Part shown: positions 32,671 through 41,352 of the stretch, one piece after another | Position numbering within the stretch: the stretch's first letter is position 1 | Layout of the letters: each line of letters opens with the position of its first letter | DNA from: Micavibrio sp. UBA1672 | GTDB taxonomy: Bacteria > Pseudomonadota > Alphaproteobacteria > Micavibrionales > Micavibrionaceae | DNA length: 41,607 nt | Direction: 5' to 3' | Assembly: GCA_002320665.1 (NCBI GenBank) | Contig: DCKO01000114.1 | Span: forward strand, 1-41,607 | Notes under the pieces: model-generated | What the model saw: the letters and a program-made list of their open reading frames with translations, nothing else | Told to the model about the DNA's origin: nothing | The model's database searches: none | Made by a program: the position numbers and the translations under genes

Positions 32671-33167
32671 AATAGTTCTTTTTTGAATAAGGTCTGCTTA
32701 CCAGTAGGTGTTTCAGGAGCATCACGCGTTTCAACTTCTGTATAATTCAGTTTTTTGTAAAAATTGATAGCAGCGCTTGCTGTTAGATATATATTTTGAA
32801 TATTCATTCGTATTAATTCTTTTTCCAGAACTTTCATGATTTCATGAGCAAGCCCTTGGTTACGATAATCTTCATGCACGAAAATACCTGTGATCCAAGG
32901 TGAAATTGTTGACCAATAATCACTGTCTTTATCCCAAACTGATCCCATTGCAACGGGAACATTTTTCACTGTATCCATAAAAATAACAGTAAAAGGAACT
33001 TTGTTCTTTTCTGTGCTTACTTGAAATTTCTTAATGTCTTTTTTTAAAGTCCTTTGATCAGACTTAACACCCCATGCTGTAAAATGCCATGCAGCGCATG
33101 TATCAATATATTGCGGATAATCTGCAAGAGAAATAAGCTTGTAGCGATTAAGAAATAACTCACTCAT
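32667..33167 (-). CDS. GNAT family N-acetyltransferase
   Basis: 166-residue acetyl-CoA dependent transferase of the Gcn5 family. The acetyl-CoA loop is GIFVHEDYRNQGLAHEIMKVLEKEL (R/Q-x-x-G-x-A form); the C-terminal block is IYLTASAAINFYKKLNYTEVE. Substrate unknown. The start overlaps the trpB stop by 4 bases and the stop overlaps the GyrI-like gene by 4, so it is embedded in the trp operon. Confidence 0.88.
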   Translation of the reverse strand: MSELFLNRYKLISLADYPQYIDTCAAWHFTAWGVKSDQRTLKKDIKKFQVSTEKNKVPFTVIFMDTVKNVPVAMGSVWDKDSDYWSTISPWITGIFVHEDYRNQGLAHEIMKVLEKELIRMNIQNIYLTASAAINFYKKLNYTEVETRDAPETPTGKQTLFKKELL

Positions 33168-34384
33168 ATCTCCACCCCGAGCTTTTTGGCAACTGTGAAG
33201 ATATCCTTATCCCCGCGCCCGCATAAATTCATGACAATAATATGATCTTTTGGCAGGTCGCCTGCAATCTTTGCAACATGGGCAAAGGCATGAGAGGGCT
33301 CAAGAGCCGGAATAATCCCCTCCAGCTTAGAGCAAAGCTGGAAGGCGTCCAAGGCTTCTTGGTCCGTAACGCTCACATAATTCACGCGCTTTTGATCAAA
33401 CAACCACGCATGCTCGGGGCCTATGCCGGGATAATCCAGCCCTGCAGAAATAGAATGCGCTTCTTGAATCTGTCCGTCTTCATCTTGCAGGAAATAACTC
33501 TGCATACCGTGAAGTATGCCGGGTGTTCCACCTGTCAGGCTGGCGGCGTGTTTATCTGTATCAACGCCCATCCCGCCAGCTTCCACACCGATCATATTGA
33601 CATCCGGCTCATCCAAAAAAGGATGGAATAATCCCATAGCATTCGATCCGCCGCCAATTGCTGCGATCAAGGTATCCGGCAAACGCCCTTCGCGCTCCTC
33701 CATCTGCTCGCGGAGTTCCTTGCCGATAACAGATTGGAATTCGCGCACCATAGCAGGGAAGGGATGCGGGCCAGCCACTGTACCAATCAGGTAATAGGTA
33801 TTATGCACATTAGTGACCCAATCGCGCATCGCCTCGTTCATGGCATCCTTAAGCGAGGCCGAGCCAGAAGATACAGGCACGACGTCTGCGCCCAAGAGTT
33901 TCATGCGGAAGACATTCGGCGCTTGACGCTCAACGTCTTTTGCGCCCATAAACACCGTGCAGGGAATATCAAATAGTGCGCAAACCGTTGCCGTCGCCAC
34001 GCCGTGCTGGCCTGCGCCGGTTTCGGCAATAATGCGGGTCTTGCCCATACGTTTAGCTAGCAAAACCTGCCCGATACAGTGATTGATCTTATGTGCGCCC
34101 GTATGATTTAGCTCATCGCGCTTGAAATAGATTTTGGCCCCGCCAAAATGTTCAGTTGTTTTCTTGGCGAAGTAAAGCGGAGAAGGGCGCCCTATATAAT
34201 GCTTCGCTAGTTCATGAAACTCCGCCCAGAATTTCAGGTCGTTTTTGGCTTCATTCCATGCCTGCTCAACAGACAGGATCAGAGGCATCAAGGTCTCTGC
34301 CACATAACGCCCGCCATAAGGGCCGAAATGACCGCGCTCATCTGGCTGTTGGCTATATGTATTTGGTATTATATCGTTGCTCAT
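33164..34384 (-). CDS. trpB: tryptophan synthase beta chain
   Basis: PLP enzyme joining indole and serine to tryptophan. 406 aa from ATG 34384, close to the usual start; a GTG 30 bases upstream is also in frame, and neither has a clear ribosome site. PLP lysine K99 is in HTGAHKINHCIGQ; ETGAGQHGVATATVCALF and the glycine-rich phosphate loop AIGGGSNAMGLFHPF follow; the C-terminus has NLCGRGDKD. It lies 47 bases after trpF. Confidence 0.97.
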   Translation of the reverse strand: MSNDIIPNTYSQQPDERGHFGPYGGRYVAETLMPLILSVEQAWNEAKNDLKFWAEFHELAKHYIGRPSPLYFAKKTTEHFGGAKIYFKRDELNHTGAHKINHCIGQVLLAKRMGKTRIIAETGAGQHGVATATVCALFDIPCTVFMGAKDVERQAPNVFRMKLLGADVVPVSSGSASLKDAMNEAMRDWVTNVHNTYYLIGTVAGPHPFPAMVREFQSVIGKELREQMEEREGRLPDTLIAAIGGGSNAMGLFHPFLDEPDVNMIGVEAGGMGVDTDKHAASLTGGTPGILHGMQSYFLQDEDGQIQEAHSISAGLDYPGIGPEHAWLFDQKRVNYVSVTDQEALDAFQLCSKLEGIIPALEPSHAFAHVAKIAGDLPKDHIIVMNLCGRGDKDIFTVAKKLGVEI

Positions 34385-34431
34385 GCAAGGCGTTATAGCG
34401 GGTTTTGGCTTCACGGGAAAGAGGCTTTACG

Positions 34432-35082
34432 CTATTTTGTCGTATCTGTATGATTTTTGACAGTCTTGATAAAATATTTGACTTTTTCCACATCCTTAAC
34501 CCCGCGCGTGCTTTCCACGCCGGATGAGACATCCACGGCACTTGGCGAGAGGACAGATAAGGCTTCCACGACATTCTCGGGGGTTAGCCCGCCAGAGAGC
34601 ATCCACGGCGTATCAAAGCTTTTGCCTTTCAGTAAATTCCAGTCAAAGCTCTGCCCCGTGCCGCCGGGTAAATCAGAATTTGGCGGTTTGGCATCAAAGA
34701 GCAACCAATCAACATAAGGCTCGTATTGATGTACTTTTTCGATATCGGCCTCTTCGCGTACCGGAAAGGCTTTGATGGTCGGCATATGATATTTGGCTTT
34801 GATCTCAGCAACGCGCTGCGGGGTTTCTTTGCCATGAAGCTGGATCATATCAATCGGCACATGCCCCAAAACATGCTCCAGTTCTTCATCGCCGGGATCA
34901 ACAAATAAGCCAACACCGCGTAAGCCCGTGGGCAACTGCAAGGCCAGTTCCTTGGCCGTATCAACGTCTATATAGCGGGGAGAGGGCGGATAAAAAACAA
35001 AGCCGACAAAATCCGCACCACTTCCAGCGCAAGTCTTCAAAATATCAGGTGTTTTAATGCCGCATATTTTAATTTTGGTCAT
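34432..35082 (-). CDS. trpF: phosphoribosylanthranilate isomerase
   Basis: Amadori isomerisation of PRA to CdRP, third step of tryptophan synthesis. 216 aa TIM barrel. The general base Cys is C7 in KIKICGIKTPD; VGFVFYPPSPRYID, IQLHGKETPQRV, LLFDAKPPNSDLPGGTGQSFDW, and LSGGLTPENVVEAL with VDVSSGVESTRGVKD are all present. It starts 14 bases inside the preceding membrane protein gene. Confidence 0.96.
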   Translation of the reverse strand: MTKIKICGIKTPDILKTCAGSGADFVGFVFYPPSPRYIDVDTAKELALQLPTGLRGVGLFVDPGDEELEHVLGHVPIDMIQLHGKETPQRVAEIKAKYHMPTIKAFPVREEADIEKVHQYEPYVDWLLFDAKPPNSDLPGGTGQSFDWNLLKGKSFDTPWMLSGGLTPENVVEALSVLSPSAVDVSSGVESTRGVKDVEKVKYFIKTVKNHTDTTK

Positions 35083-35872
35083 TATCTTTTTTATTTTGTT
35101 GAGCCCATAGATAATAGTTTGATATTGAAGTTACGCCAATTACAGTAAATAGAGGTTGGAAATAAAGCAGCATAGGCAAAGTCTTAACAAAATCAGAAAT
35201 CTCTTTTTGAACAGCCCCAGTTCTATATGAGGTTGGCATTACTAAATCTATAATTATATGAAAAACAACTAAGGCAACTAAAGAAAGTAAAAGAAGTCTC
35301 ATTGATGCTAGAATAGATGAAAGAGCAATTTTTTTGGCATACCCTTTAGACGAATAGAATGCTTTTTCCATAGTAATACTTTTATTGATTGCTTTTGCAG
35401 GAAAATAGAAGCTGATTCTAAGAGTAAGATAAAAAAACAATGATATTGCTGCTATTATGCCAAGAAAAAAAGCACCTTTCCCAAAATGCGCAGCAACAAA
35501 AATTATCAAGAATGAAATAATCAAAAAGCATGCTCCTATTAAAAGGGCTACACCCACAAAGGTAAGTTCATGCTTTTTCGGCTTGAATGGGTTCATAGGT
35601 ACAAATTCATCTGGACCTAAAATAATCAGTCTATGCCAAGAAATAATTAGAACTATTACAAAGTAATTTGCTATTAATTCACCACCGGAAAAACCATAAA
35701 TGCTTTTAGAAAAATATAGACCAGTAATTATGGCATCAATAAAGTGAAGGCCAAATATAAAAGGTATTAGTGGAAAAAATATGTCCCATAGGTTTTCCTG
35801 ATTATTCTTAACAAACGATCTAACGTTATCTGAGGTTTCTTCAATATAAAAATAAGGTTTATATTCTTCCAT
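35069..35872 (-). CDS. hypothetical multi-pass membrane protein inserted between pyrF and trpF
   Basis: Unrecognised 267-residue inner-membrane protein with about six predicted helices (roughly 30-52, 66-86, 104-128, 134-156, 188-212, 232-255). A short acidic N-terminus and a charged tail (NKKDNDQN) follow the usual cytoplasmic pattern. The coding sequence is clearly more AT-rich than pyrF and trpF on each side. It starts 4 bases after pyrF and overlaps trpF by 14, so it is translationally coupled to both. No family could be named; layout recalls small DUF membrane proteins. Confidence 0.75.
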   Translation of the reverse strand: MEEYKPYFYIEETSDNVRSFVKNNQENLWDIFFPLIPFIFGLHFIDAIITGLYFSKSIYGFSGGELIANYFVIVLIISWHRLIILGPDEFVPMNPFKPKKHELTFVGVALLIGACFLIISFLIIFVAAHFGKGAFFLGIIAAISLFFYLTLRISFYFPAKAINKSITMEKAFYSSKGYAKKIALSSILASMRLLLLSLVALVVFHIIIDLVMPTSYRTGAVQKEISDFVKTLPMLLYFQPLFTVIGVTSISNYYLWAQQNKKDNDQN

Positions 35873-35876
35873 TATT

Positions 35877-36575
35877 TCACCTGATGTTCTCTAAAATCTC
35901 CCGTGCTGCCCGCGCTGGATCATCAGCCTGCGTAATCGGGCGACCAATCACAAGGTGACTGGCGCCAGCATTAACAGCATCCTGCGGGCTCATAACACGT
36001 TTTTGGTCACCACTTGCTGCGCCAGCAGGCCTGATCCCTGGAACCATGAGGGCAAAATCATCACCACAGGAAATACGCAGCGTTTCGATTTCATGAGCGG
36101 AGCAAACCACACCGTCAAGTCTAGACTTTTGCGTCAGGAGAGCCAATTTCTTGACGCTTTCAGATAAAACAGAGCCAAAACACACTTCTTCCATGGCTCT
36201 GGCATCTAGGCTGGTTAGGATTGTAACCGCCAAAAGCTTTGTATTCTTACCGCAAGCCTCCTTGGCGGCCATCATCATCTCACGCCCGCCAGAGGCATGA
36301 ACGTTAAGATAAGCTGGTTCAAAATTCGAACACATAGAGCGCACCGCGCCTGCAACTGTATTGGGAATATCATGGTATTTTAGGTCAATAAAAAGCTTCG
36401 CCTCTGGGGCGGTTTTTAAAACTGTTTCGATCCCGGCAGGGCCAAATTTATTGAAAAATTCAAGGCCAAGCTTAATGCCGCCAGTCACAGGCGCTATTTT
36501 TTTGGCTAGATCACAAGCATGCTCCAGATCGGCAGTATCGATCGCGCAAAAAATCAAAGGGTCAGAAGCCATCAT
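35877..36575 (-). CDS. pyrF: orotidine 5'-phosphate decarboxylase
   Basis: Last step of UMP synthesis. 232 aa. The catalytic array is D64-x-K66-x-x-D69 in LFIDLKYHDIPNTVAGAV. Also GGIKLGLEFFNKFG, LNVHASGGREMM and the phosphate loop LMVPGIRPAGAASGDQKRVMSPQDAVNAGASHLVIGRPI. The start is either of two consecutive ATGs (36575 or 36572), with AGAGAAG just in front. It is 12 bases after lapA. Confidence 0.96.
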   Translation of the reverse strand: MMASDPLIFCAIDTADLEHACDLAKKIAPVTGGIKLGLEFFNKFGPAGIETVLKTAPEAKLFIDLKYHDIPNTVAGAVRSMCSNFEPAYLNVHASGGREMMMAAKEACGKNTKLLAVTILTSLDARAMEEVCFGSVLSESVKKLALLTQKSRLDGVVCSAHEIETLRISCGDDFALMVPGIRPAGAASGDQKRVMSPQDAVNAGASHLVIGRPITQADDPARAAREILENIR

Positions 36576-36587
36576 CTTCTCTTTATA

Positions 36588-36938
36588 TTAATGTCCGGAA
36601 ATAAGAACAGAGCCTTTGGTTTCCTTGATATCGGTTGTCGGCGGGACAACAAAACGGTTTTCTTTAAGCTCATGAACTGTTTTTTCCAGCGACTTGACTT
36701 CTTTCTTGGCCTTGCGCTTTTCGCGGCGGTTTTTGCCTTCATTAAACCAGACCGTCAAACCGCCAAAGACAAAGCCAAGAACAAGGCTGCCCATCATAAT
36801 CACATAAAGCGGAAGCGATATTGTTTGTTCTTCATCAAGCGGGTTAAAGACGACATCAACATGTTGAAGATTCATCGCGGCAAATGTCGCGATGGCGACA
36901 GTGATAATAAAGCCGATGATCCAACGTATAAAAGCCAT
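36588..36938 (-). CDS. lapA: LapA-domain membrane protein
   Basis: 116 residues with two membrane helices (about 4-22 and 44-66: FIRWIIGFIITVAIATFAAMN and PLYVIMMGSLVLGFVFGGL) and a basic coiled-coil tail, the DUF1049/LapA layout. In E. coli LapA works with LapB and FtsH in lipopolysaccharide control. The position between ihfB and pyrF is the conserved alphaproteobacterial order. It begins 5 bases after ihfB. No lapB is visible here. Confidence 0.88.
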   Translation of the reverse strand: MAFIRWIIGFIITVAIATFAAMNLQHVDVVFNPLDEEQTISLPLYVIMMGSLVLGFVFGGLTVWFNEGKNRREKRKAKKEVKSLEKTVHELKENRFVVPPTTDIKETKGSVLISGH

Positions 36939-36943
36939 AATTC

Positions 36944-37225
36944 TTATTCGTCGTTGAGTTTTTCACGTAAGGCTTTACCTGTTTTGAAAAACGGCAAGCG
37001 CTTTGCTTCGACTTCGACAGATTCGCCAGTGCGTGGGTTGCGACCTGTACGGGCTTCACGGTGCTTTACAGAAAAAGCGCCAAAGCCTCGTAATTCAACT
37101 CTGTCTCCGCGGACAAGAGCGTCAGAAATTTCGTCAAAAACCGTCTCTACGATTTTCTCAACATCGCGCAAATACAGATGCGGGTTAAGGTCAGCCAAGC
37201 GTTGTATCAATTCCGATTTCGTCAT
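36944..37225 (-). CDS. ihfB: integration host factor beta subunit
   Basis: Sequence-specific DNA-bending protein, heterodimer with IhfA. 93 aa from ATG 37225 (MTKSELIQRLA), the usual start; GAAAGG lies upstream. The frame is open 30 bases further up. The DNA-binding arm motif RNPRTGE is present in TGRNPRTGESVEVEAKRLPFFKTGKALREKLN; VELRGFGAFSV precedes it. It lies downstream of rpsA behind a terminator, so it likely has its own promoter in the 180-base gap. Confidence 0.95.
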   Translation of the reverse strand: MTKSELIQRLADLNPHLYLRDVEKIVETVFDEISDALVRGDRVELRGFGAFSVKHREARTGRNPRTGESVEVEAKRLPFFKTGKALREKLNDE

Positions 37226-37350
37226 AACGAAAAAGCCTTTCGTATAAATATACACTTTTTAAGTTCACGAGATGAATTCAGATTGCCCTATAATCAGGGG
37301 GGTAGTCAAGCAAAACCCATTGATAGAAAACGAATTTTTTCATTTATGTA

Positions 37351-37386
37351 TAAAAAAAGCCTGCCGCAAATAAGAGGGCAGGCTTT
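37351..37386 (-). terminator. intrinsic terminator after rpsA
   Basis: On the minus strand a 10-bp stem (AAAGCCTGCC and GGCAGGCTTT), an 11-base loop, then a run of Us. It lies 23 bases downstream of the rpsA stop and separates rpsA from ihfB. Confidence 0.88.
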
Positions 37387-37408
37387 CTGATAAATTTTTA
37401 TGAAAGAC

Positions 37409-39118
37409 TTACTTCTTGTCTTTTTCTTCCAAAGCTGCGCCAAGGATATCGCCAAGTGATGCACCGCTTTCGGTAGAACCGAAATCTTTCATCGCTTGTT
37501 TGTCCTCATCAATTTCATAGGCTTTGATCGATAGTGTTGCCTTGCGTGCTTTCTTGTTCACGCTCAGGATTTTAGCATCGACTTTTTCGCCTACAGCAAA
37601 GCGGTCAGGGCGCTGTTCGGAGCGTTCACGTGACAGTTCAACCTTTTTGATCGTACCTGTGACATTCTCACCGATTGAAACTTCAACAGAAGAATCGGTG
37701 ATTTCTGTAACTGTACATGTGACCACAGCACCTTTCGCAACGCCGTCCAATTCACCTTTATAAGGATCTTCGGTCAGTTGCTTGATGCTCAAGGCTACGC
37801 GTTCACGCTCAGGATCCATTTCAATGATCTTGGCTTTGACTGTATCGCCCTTCTTGAAATCTTTCAGGGCATCTTCACTTTGATCTTCCCATGAAATGTC
37901 AGACAGGTGAACCATACCATCAATCTCTTCGTTCAATCCAACAAACAGACCGAATTCAGTGATATTGCGCACCTCACCTTCGATTTCATCACCAACCTTA
38001 TGAGAGCCGCCAAAGGCTTCCCAAGGATTATCCTGACATTGTTTCATACCAAGAGAAATGCGGCGTTTTTCCAAATCAAAGTCCAGAACTTCTACTTCTA
38101 CTTCCTGAGATGTAGAAACGATTTTGCCCGGGTGGACGTTCTTTTTAGTCCATGACATTTCTGAAACGTGGACCAGGCCTTCGATACCATCTTCAAGCTC
38201 AACAAAAGCACCATAATCAGTGATATTGCTGATGCGACCTTTGAAGCGAGTGCCAGCAACATATTTCAGTTCGGCATCTTTCCAAGGATCGTCCTCAAGC
38301 TGCTTCATACCCAATGAAATACGCTGTGTATCTTCATTAAAGCGAATGATCTGTACTTCAACAGTTTGACCAATCTGAAGAACTTCCGAAGGATGATTGA
38401 TACGTTTCCATGAAATATCTGTAACGTGAAGCAATCCATCCAATCCACCAAGATCAACGAACGCACCGTAATCAGTGATATTCTTGACCACGCCTTCAAG
38501 GATTTGACCTTCCGCAAGATTCTTCAGCAGATCGCTACGAGCTTCCTGACGGGATTCTTCAAGAATGGAACGACGGGAAACAACAATGTTTCCACGGCTA
38601 CGGTCCATTTTCAAAATGTGGAATGGCTGTGGTTTGTCCATCAGAGGAGCAACATCCTTGATCGGACGAATATCAACCTGTGAACCGGGCAAGAACGCAA
38701 CGGCTCCACCAAGATCAACAGTAAATCCACCTTTCACGCGTCCAAAGATTACGCCAGTGACGCGCTCTTCTTTCTCGTGTGATTTTTCAAGCTCAAGCCA
38801 GACTTCTTCGCGTCTTGCTTTCTCGCGTGACAGAACAGTTTCACCATCTCTGCCTTCCATACGCTCAACGAATACCTCAACAGTATCGCCAGCTTTAATT
38901 TCCGGATCTTCTCCGGGTTTTGAGAATTCTCTCAAAGCGACGCGGCCTTCTGATTTAAGGCCGACATCAATTACGACTTGATCATCATCCAGTGCTACAA
39001 CAACACCTTGAACAACGCTCCCTTCGAATTTATTAGTCTCTCCAAGGCTTTCAGCCAAAAGGGCTGCAAACTCTTTGGAGTCTTCTTTGTCTTTTAAATT
39101 TGCGGCTACATGTGCCAT
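37409..39118 (-). CDS. rpsA: 30S ribosomal protein S1
   Basis: Large RNA-binding ribosomal protein that brings mRNA to the 30S subunit. 569 aa with six S1 (OB-fold) repeats, close to the E. coli length of 557. The repeats show the usual units (VVKNITDYGAFVDLGGLDGLLHVTDISW, ISNITDYGAFVELEDGIEGLVHVSEMSW, VRNITEFGLFVGLNEEIDGMVHLSDISW). The C-terminus ends in a Lys/Glu tail. A ribosome site AAAGGAAC precedes the ATG. The gene is flanked by cmk as in most bacteria; the 114-base leader contains a GNRA hairpin. Confidence 0.97.
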   Translation of the reverse strand: MAHVAANLKDKEDSKEFAALLAESLGETNKFEGSVVQGVVVALDDDQVVIDVGLKSEGRVALREFSKPGEDPEIKAGDTVEVFVERMEGRDGETVLSREKARREEVWLELEKSHEKEERVTGVIFGRVKGGFTVDLGGAVAFLPGSQVDIRPIKDVAPLMDKPQPFHILKMDRSRGNIVVSRRSILEESRQEARSDLLKNLAEGQILEGVVKNITDYGAFVDLGGLDGLLHVTDISWKRINHPSEVLQIGQTVEVQIIRFNEDTQRISLGMKQLEDDPWKDAELKYVAGTRFKGRISNITDYGAFVELEDGIEGLVHVSEMSWTKKNVHPGKIVSTSQEVEVEVLDFDLEKRRISLGMKQCQDNPWEAFGGSHKVGDEIEGEVRNITEFGLFVGLNEEIDGMVHLSDISWEDQSEDALKDFKKGDTVKAKIIEMDPERERVALSIKQLTEDPYKGELDGVAKGAVVTCTVTEITDSSVEVSIGENVTGTIKKVELSRERSEQRPDRFAVGEKVDAKILSVNKKARKATLSIKAYEIDEDKQAMKDFGSTESGASLGDILGAALEEKDKK

Positions 39119-39165
39119 AATAATTTAGTTCCTTTCGAAATTATATATGCATAGCTTTTTTACTG

Positions 39166-39189
39166 TTTTCTCCCTTTCGGGGCAGAAAA
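39166..39189 (-). promoter_or_regulatory. GAAA-tetraloop hairpin in the cmk-rpsA leader
   Basis: On the minus-strand transcript: TTTTCT, a 2-base bulge, CCC, GAAA loop, GGG, AGAAAA. Nine pairs capped by a GNRA tetraloop. No U-run follows, so it is not a terminator. It could be a target for S1 autoregulation; this is inference. Confidence 0.4.
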
Positions 39190-39232
39190 AAACATGCAAA
39201 GTTTTCACAAAATGCTGGATACTGGTCTTAAG

Positions 39233-39919
39233 CTATGAATGCCGGATTTCCCGAACGCAGCTTAAAGCTTTTGATAAGACCTCTTCTTCGGAAAGATGCG
39301 AGGTATTGATCATAATAGCATCGCTTGCGGCGTGGAGCGGCGCAGTGTCTCTTTGAGTATCACGAGCATCGCGTTCACGCATTTCTGCAAAAACGGCACT
39401 ATATGTAACGTCTAATCCTTTGGATTGCAACTCTTTTAGGCGTCTTTTTGCTCGCACCTCTGTATCGGCCTCTATGTATAGCTTTAAATGCGCATTCGGG
39501 CAGATGACTGTCCCGATATCACGACCATCCAGAATGACCCCGCCATAGCCTTGTTTTTGCTCATGGGCAAAGTCAATTTGTATGGATTTCAAGGCCTCAC
39601 GCGCCGCTGGAATGGCCGCAAGCTTTGAGGCCGCTGTGCCGGTCTCATCTTTTCGTAAGTCAGGGTTACCCAAAACATCATTCAGATTTTCAGCTCCAAG
39701 TATCTTGCTTTTCAGAGTATTACATCCTGCAAGAGCATCATCCTCTCTTGAAGGATCACCTTGGTTTTGCAAAACTTCATAGGCGCTGGCGCGATATAGA
39801 GCGCCTGTATCCATATGACGGAAGTTTAGTGCCATTGCCAGATTTTTAGCCAGAGTGCCTTTGCCACTGGCCGCCGGGCCATCAAGTGCAATGATCATAT
39901 GTTCATCTGGATTAGTCAT
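39233..39919 (-). CDS. cmk: cytidylate kinase
   Basis: Phosphorylates CMP and dCMP. 228 aa. P-loop IALDGPAASGKGTLA; MDTGALYRASAYEVL binds the nucleotide; DGRDIGTVICPNAHLKLYIEADTEVRAKRR and RDARDTQRDTAPL are the NMP and lid regions. The start is ATG 39919 with GAGG seven bases before it, overlapping the aroA stop; ATG seven codons later is an alternative. Order aroA-cmk-rpsA is standard. Confidence 0.96.
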   Translation of the reverse strand: MTNPDEHMIIALDGPAASGKGTLAKNLAMALNFRHMDTGALYRASAYEVLQNQGDPSREDDALAGCNTLKSKILGAENLNDVLGNPDLRKDETGTAASKLAAIPAAREALKSIQIDFAHEQKQGYGGVILDGRDIGTVICPNAHLKLYIEADTEVRAKRRLKELQSKGLDVTYSAVFAEMRERDARDTQRDTAPLHAASDAIMINTSHLSEEEVLSKALSCVREIRHS

Positions 39920-39925
39920 TTTGCC

Positions 39926-41323
39926 TCAGCCAAAATTGGTGATGTCATCCGATTGCTCGGAAGTGATGTTCAATCCGGCTTCATTCATAAGCTCTATAAA
40001 ATTCGGGAAGCTTGTGGCAATAGGGGAGGCATCATCAACTGATACAGCTTCGTCTGTGATGCTTCCCAGAATAAGGAAGCTCATGGCAATGCGGTGATCA
40101 AGAGCAGTTTCAACACATGCGCCACCTTTACAAGGCTTGCCTTTGCCGTGAATGATAAGGCTATCCTCGCCCATCTCCAGATCAACGCCGCAAGCATGAA
40201 GGCCTTTAGCCATCATTAGTAAGCGATCGCTTTCTTTTACCCGCAGTTCTGCTAGCCCTGTCATTTTTGTTGTGCCATTTGCCATAGAAGCAGCAACGCA
40301 TAAAATAGGAAACTCATCAATCATAGACGGAATGCGATCTTCCGGCACATTAATGCCTCGTAGTGAGCTAGTGCCTTTCACGCGTATATCGGCTATCGGC
40401 TCGCCTGCTTCTATTCTCTGGTTTTCAAATTCTATATCCGCGCCCATGTCTTTTAGTGTTGTATATAATCCAATACGTGTTGGATTGATTCCAACGCGGC
40501 TTATCGTCAGATCAGAACCCTCATTGATCAAGGTCGCTACAACAGGAAAAGCCGCAGAGCTAGGATCTGCAGGTACATCCACAGCGCAAGGCTCCAGATT
40601 TTGATGTCCGGTTAAATGGATGGCTTTCGCGCCGTCATTCAAATCTTCGGTAATCACTTCAACGCCAAAATGCCGAAGCATGTTTTCAGTGTGATCCCGC
40701 GTAGCATGTTTTTCAATAACAGTGGTCTGCCCACGCGCATTAAGTCCTGCCAGCAAAACTGCGGACTTTACTTGCGCCGAGGCTACGGGAAGGGTGTATT
40801 CTATCGCCAAAGGATTGTCTGCCCCTTTGACAGTTAACGGCAGACGACCACCATCTTGAGCCATAAATGTGGCACCCATCATTTCCAGAGGCTTTATAAC
40901 GCGGTTCATGGGGCGTTTGGTAAGGGAGGCATCTCCTGTAAAAGTCGCTGTAATGGGGTGTCCTCCAACCAGACCAATCAGCAGTCGCGTTGAGGTGCCG
41001 CTATTGCCCATTTCCAAAACACCATCAGGTTCTTTGAGGCCGCCGACACCAACGCCGAATACGCGCCACAGCCCGTCAGAGCCATGCGTTATTTTTGCGC
41101 CCATTTGCCGCATGGCTTCAGCTGTATGCAGAACATCCTCACCTTCCAGTAAGTTGCTAATGATAGTTTCACCAACGGCCAAAGCACCAAACATGAGGGC
41201 GCGATGCGATATTGACTTATCACCCGGCACCTTTATATGCCCGCTCAAAGTGTCTGCTTTATATGAAAAAACCTGATTTTTATTAAATTCGACCATGCCG
41301 ATGTTTTGCACCAAAACATCCAT
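39926..41323 (-). CDS. aroA: 3-phosphoshikimate 1-carboxyvinyltransferase (EPSP synthase)
   Basis: Makes EPSP from shikimate-3-phosphate and PEP in the aromatic pathway; feeds pheA and the trp genes of this window. 465 aa from ATG 41323. IKVPGDKSISHRALMFGALA is the substrate-binding N-terminus; MGNSGTSTRLLIGLVGG and DEFPILCVAASMANG follow; LRVKESDRLLMMAKGL near residue 360. The motif form is class II-like (GNSGTSTRL). The start is uncertain: ATG 41296 and a TTG at 41326 are also in frame and none has a clear ribosome site. A hairpin lies between the two ATGs. It heads the long minus-strand run. Confidence 0.95.
   Translation of the reverse strand: MDVLVQNIGMVEFNKNQVFSYKADTLSGHIKVPGDKSISHRALMFGALAVGETIISNLLEGEDVLHTAEAMRQMGAKITHGSDGLWRVFGVGVGGLKEPDGVLEMGNSGTSTRLLIGLVGGHPITATFTGDASLTKRPMNRVIKPLEMMGATFMAQDGGRLPLTVKGADNPLAIEYTLPVASAQVKSAVLLAGLNARGQTTVIEKHATRDHTENMLRHFGVEVITEDLNDGAKAIHLTGHQNLEPCAVDVPADPSSAAFPVVATLINEGSDLTISRVGINPTRIGLYTTLKDMGADIEFENQRIEAGEPIADIRVKGTSSLRGINVPEDRIPSMIDEFPILCVAASMANGTTKMTGLAELRVKESDRLLMMAKGLHACGVDLEMGEDSLIIHGKGKPCKGGACVETALDHRIAMSFLILGSITDEAVSVDDASPIATSFPNFIELMNEAGLNITSEQSDDITNFG
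41300..41320. repeat. perfect 9-bp inverted repeat at the aroA start
   Basis: GATGTTTTG at 41300-41308 and its exact complement at 41312-41320, with a 3-base spacer. It lies between the two candidate ATGs of aroA. It could be an operator or an mRNA hairpin, or chance. Confidence 0.5.
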
Positions 41324-41352
41324 CAAAGCAATCTTAAATTAATCGTAATTGT

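Noticed and set aside
33242..34453. Several plus-strand open frames over trpB
   Set aside because: All are antisense shadows of a conserved enzyme gene with no ribosome sites or family features.
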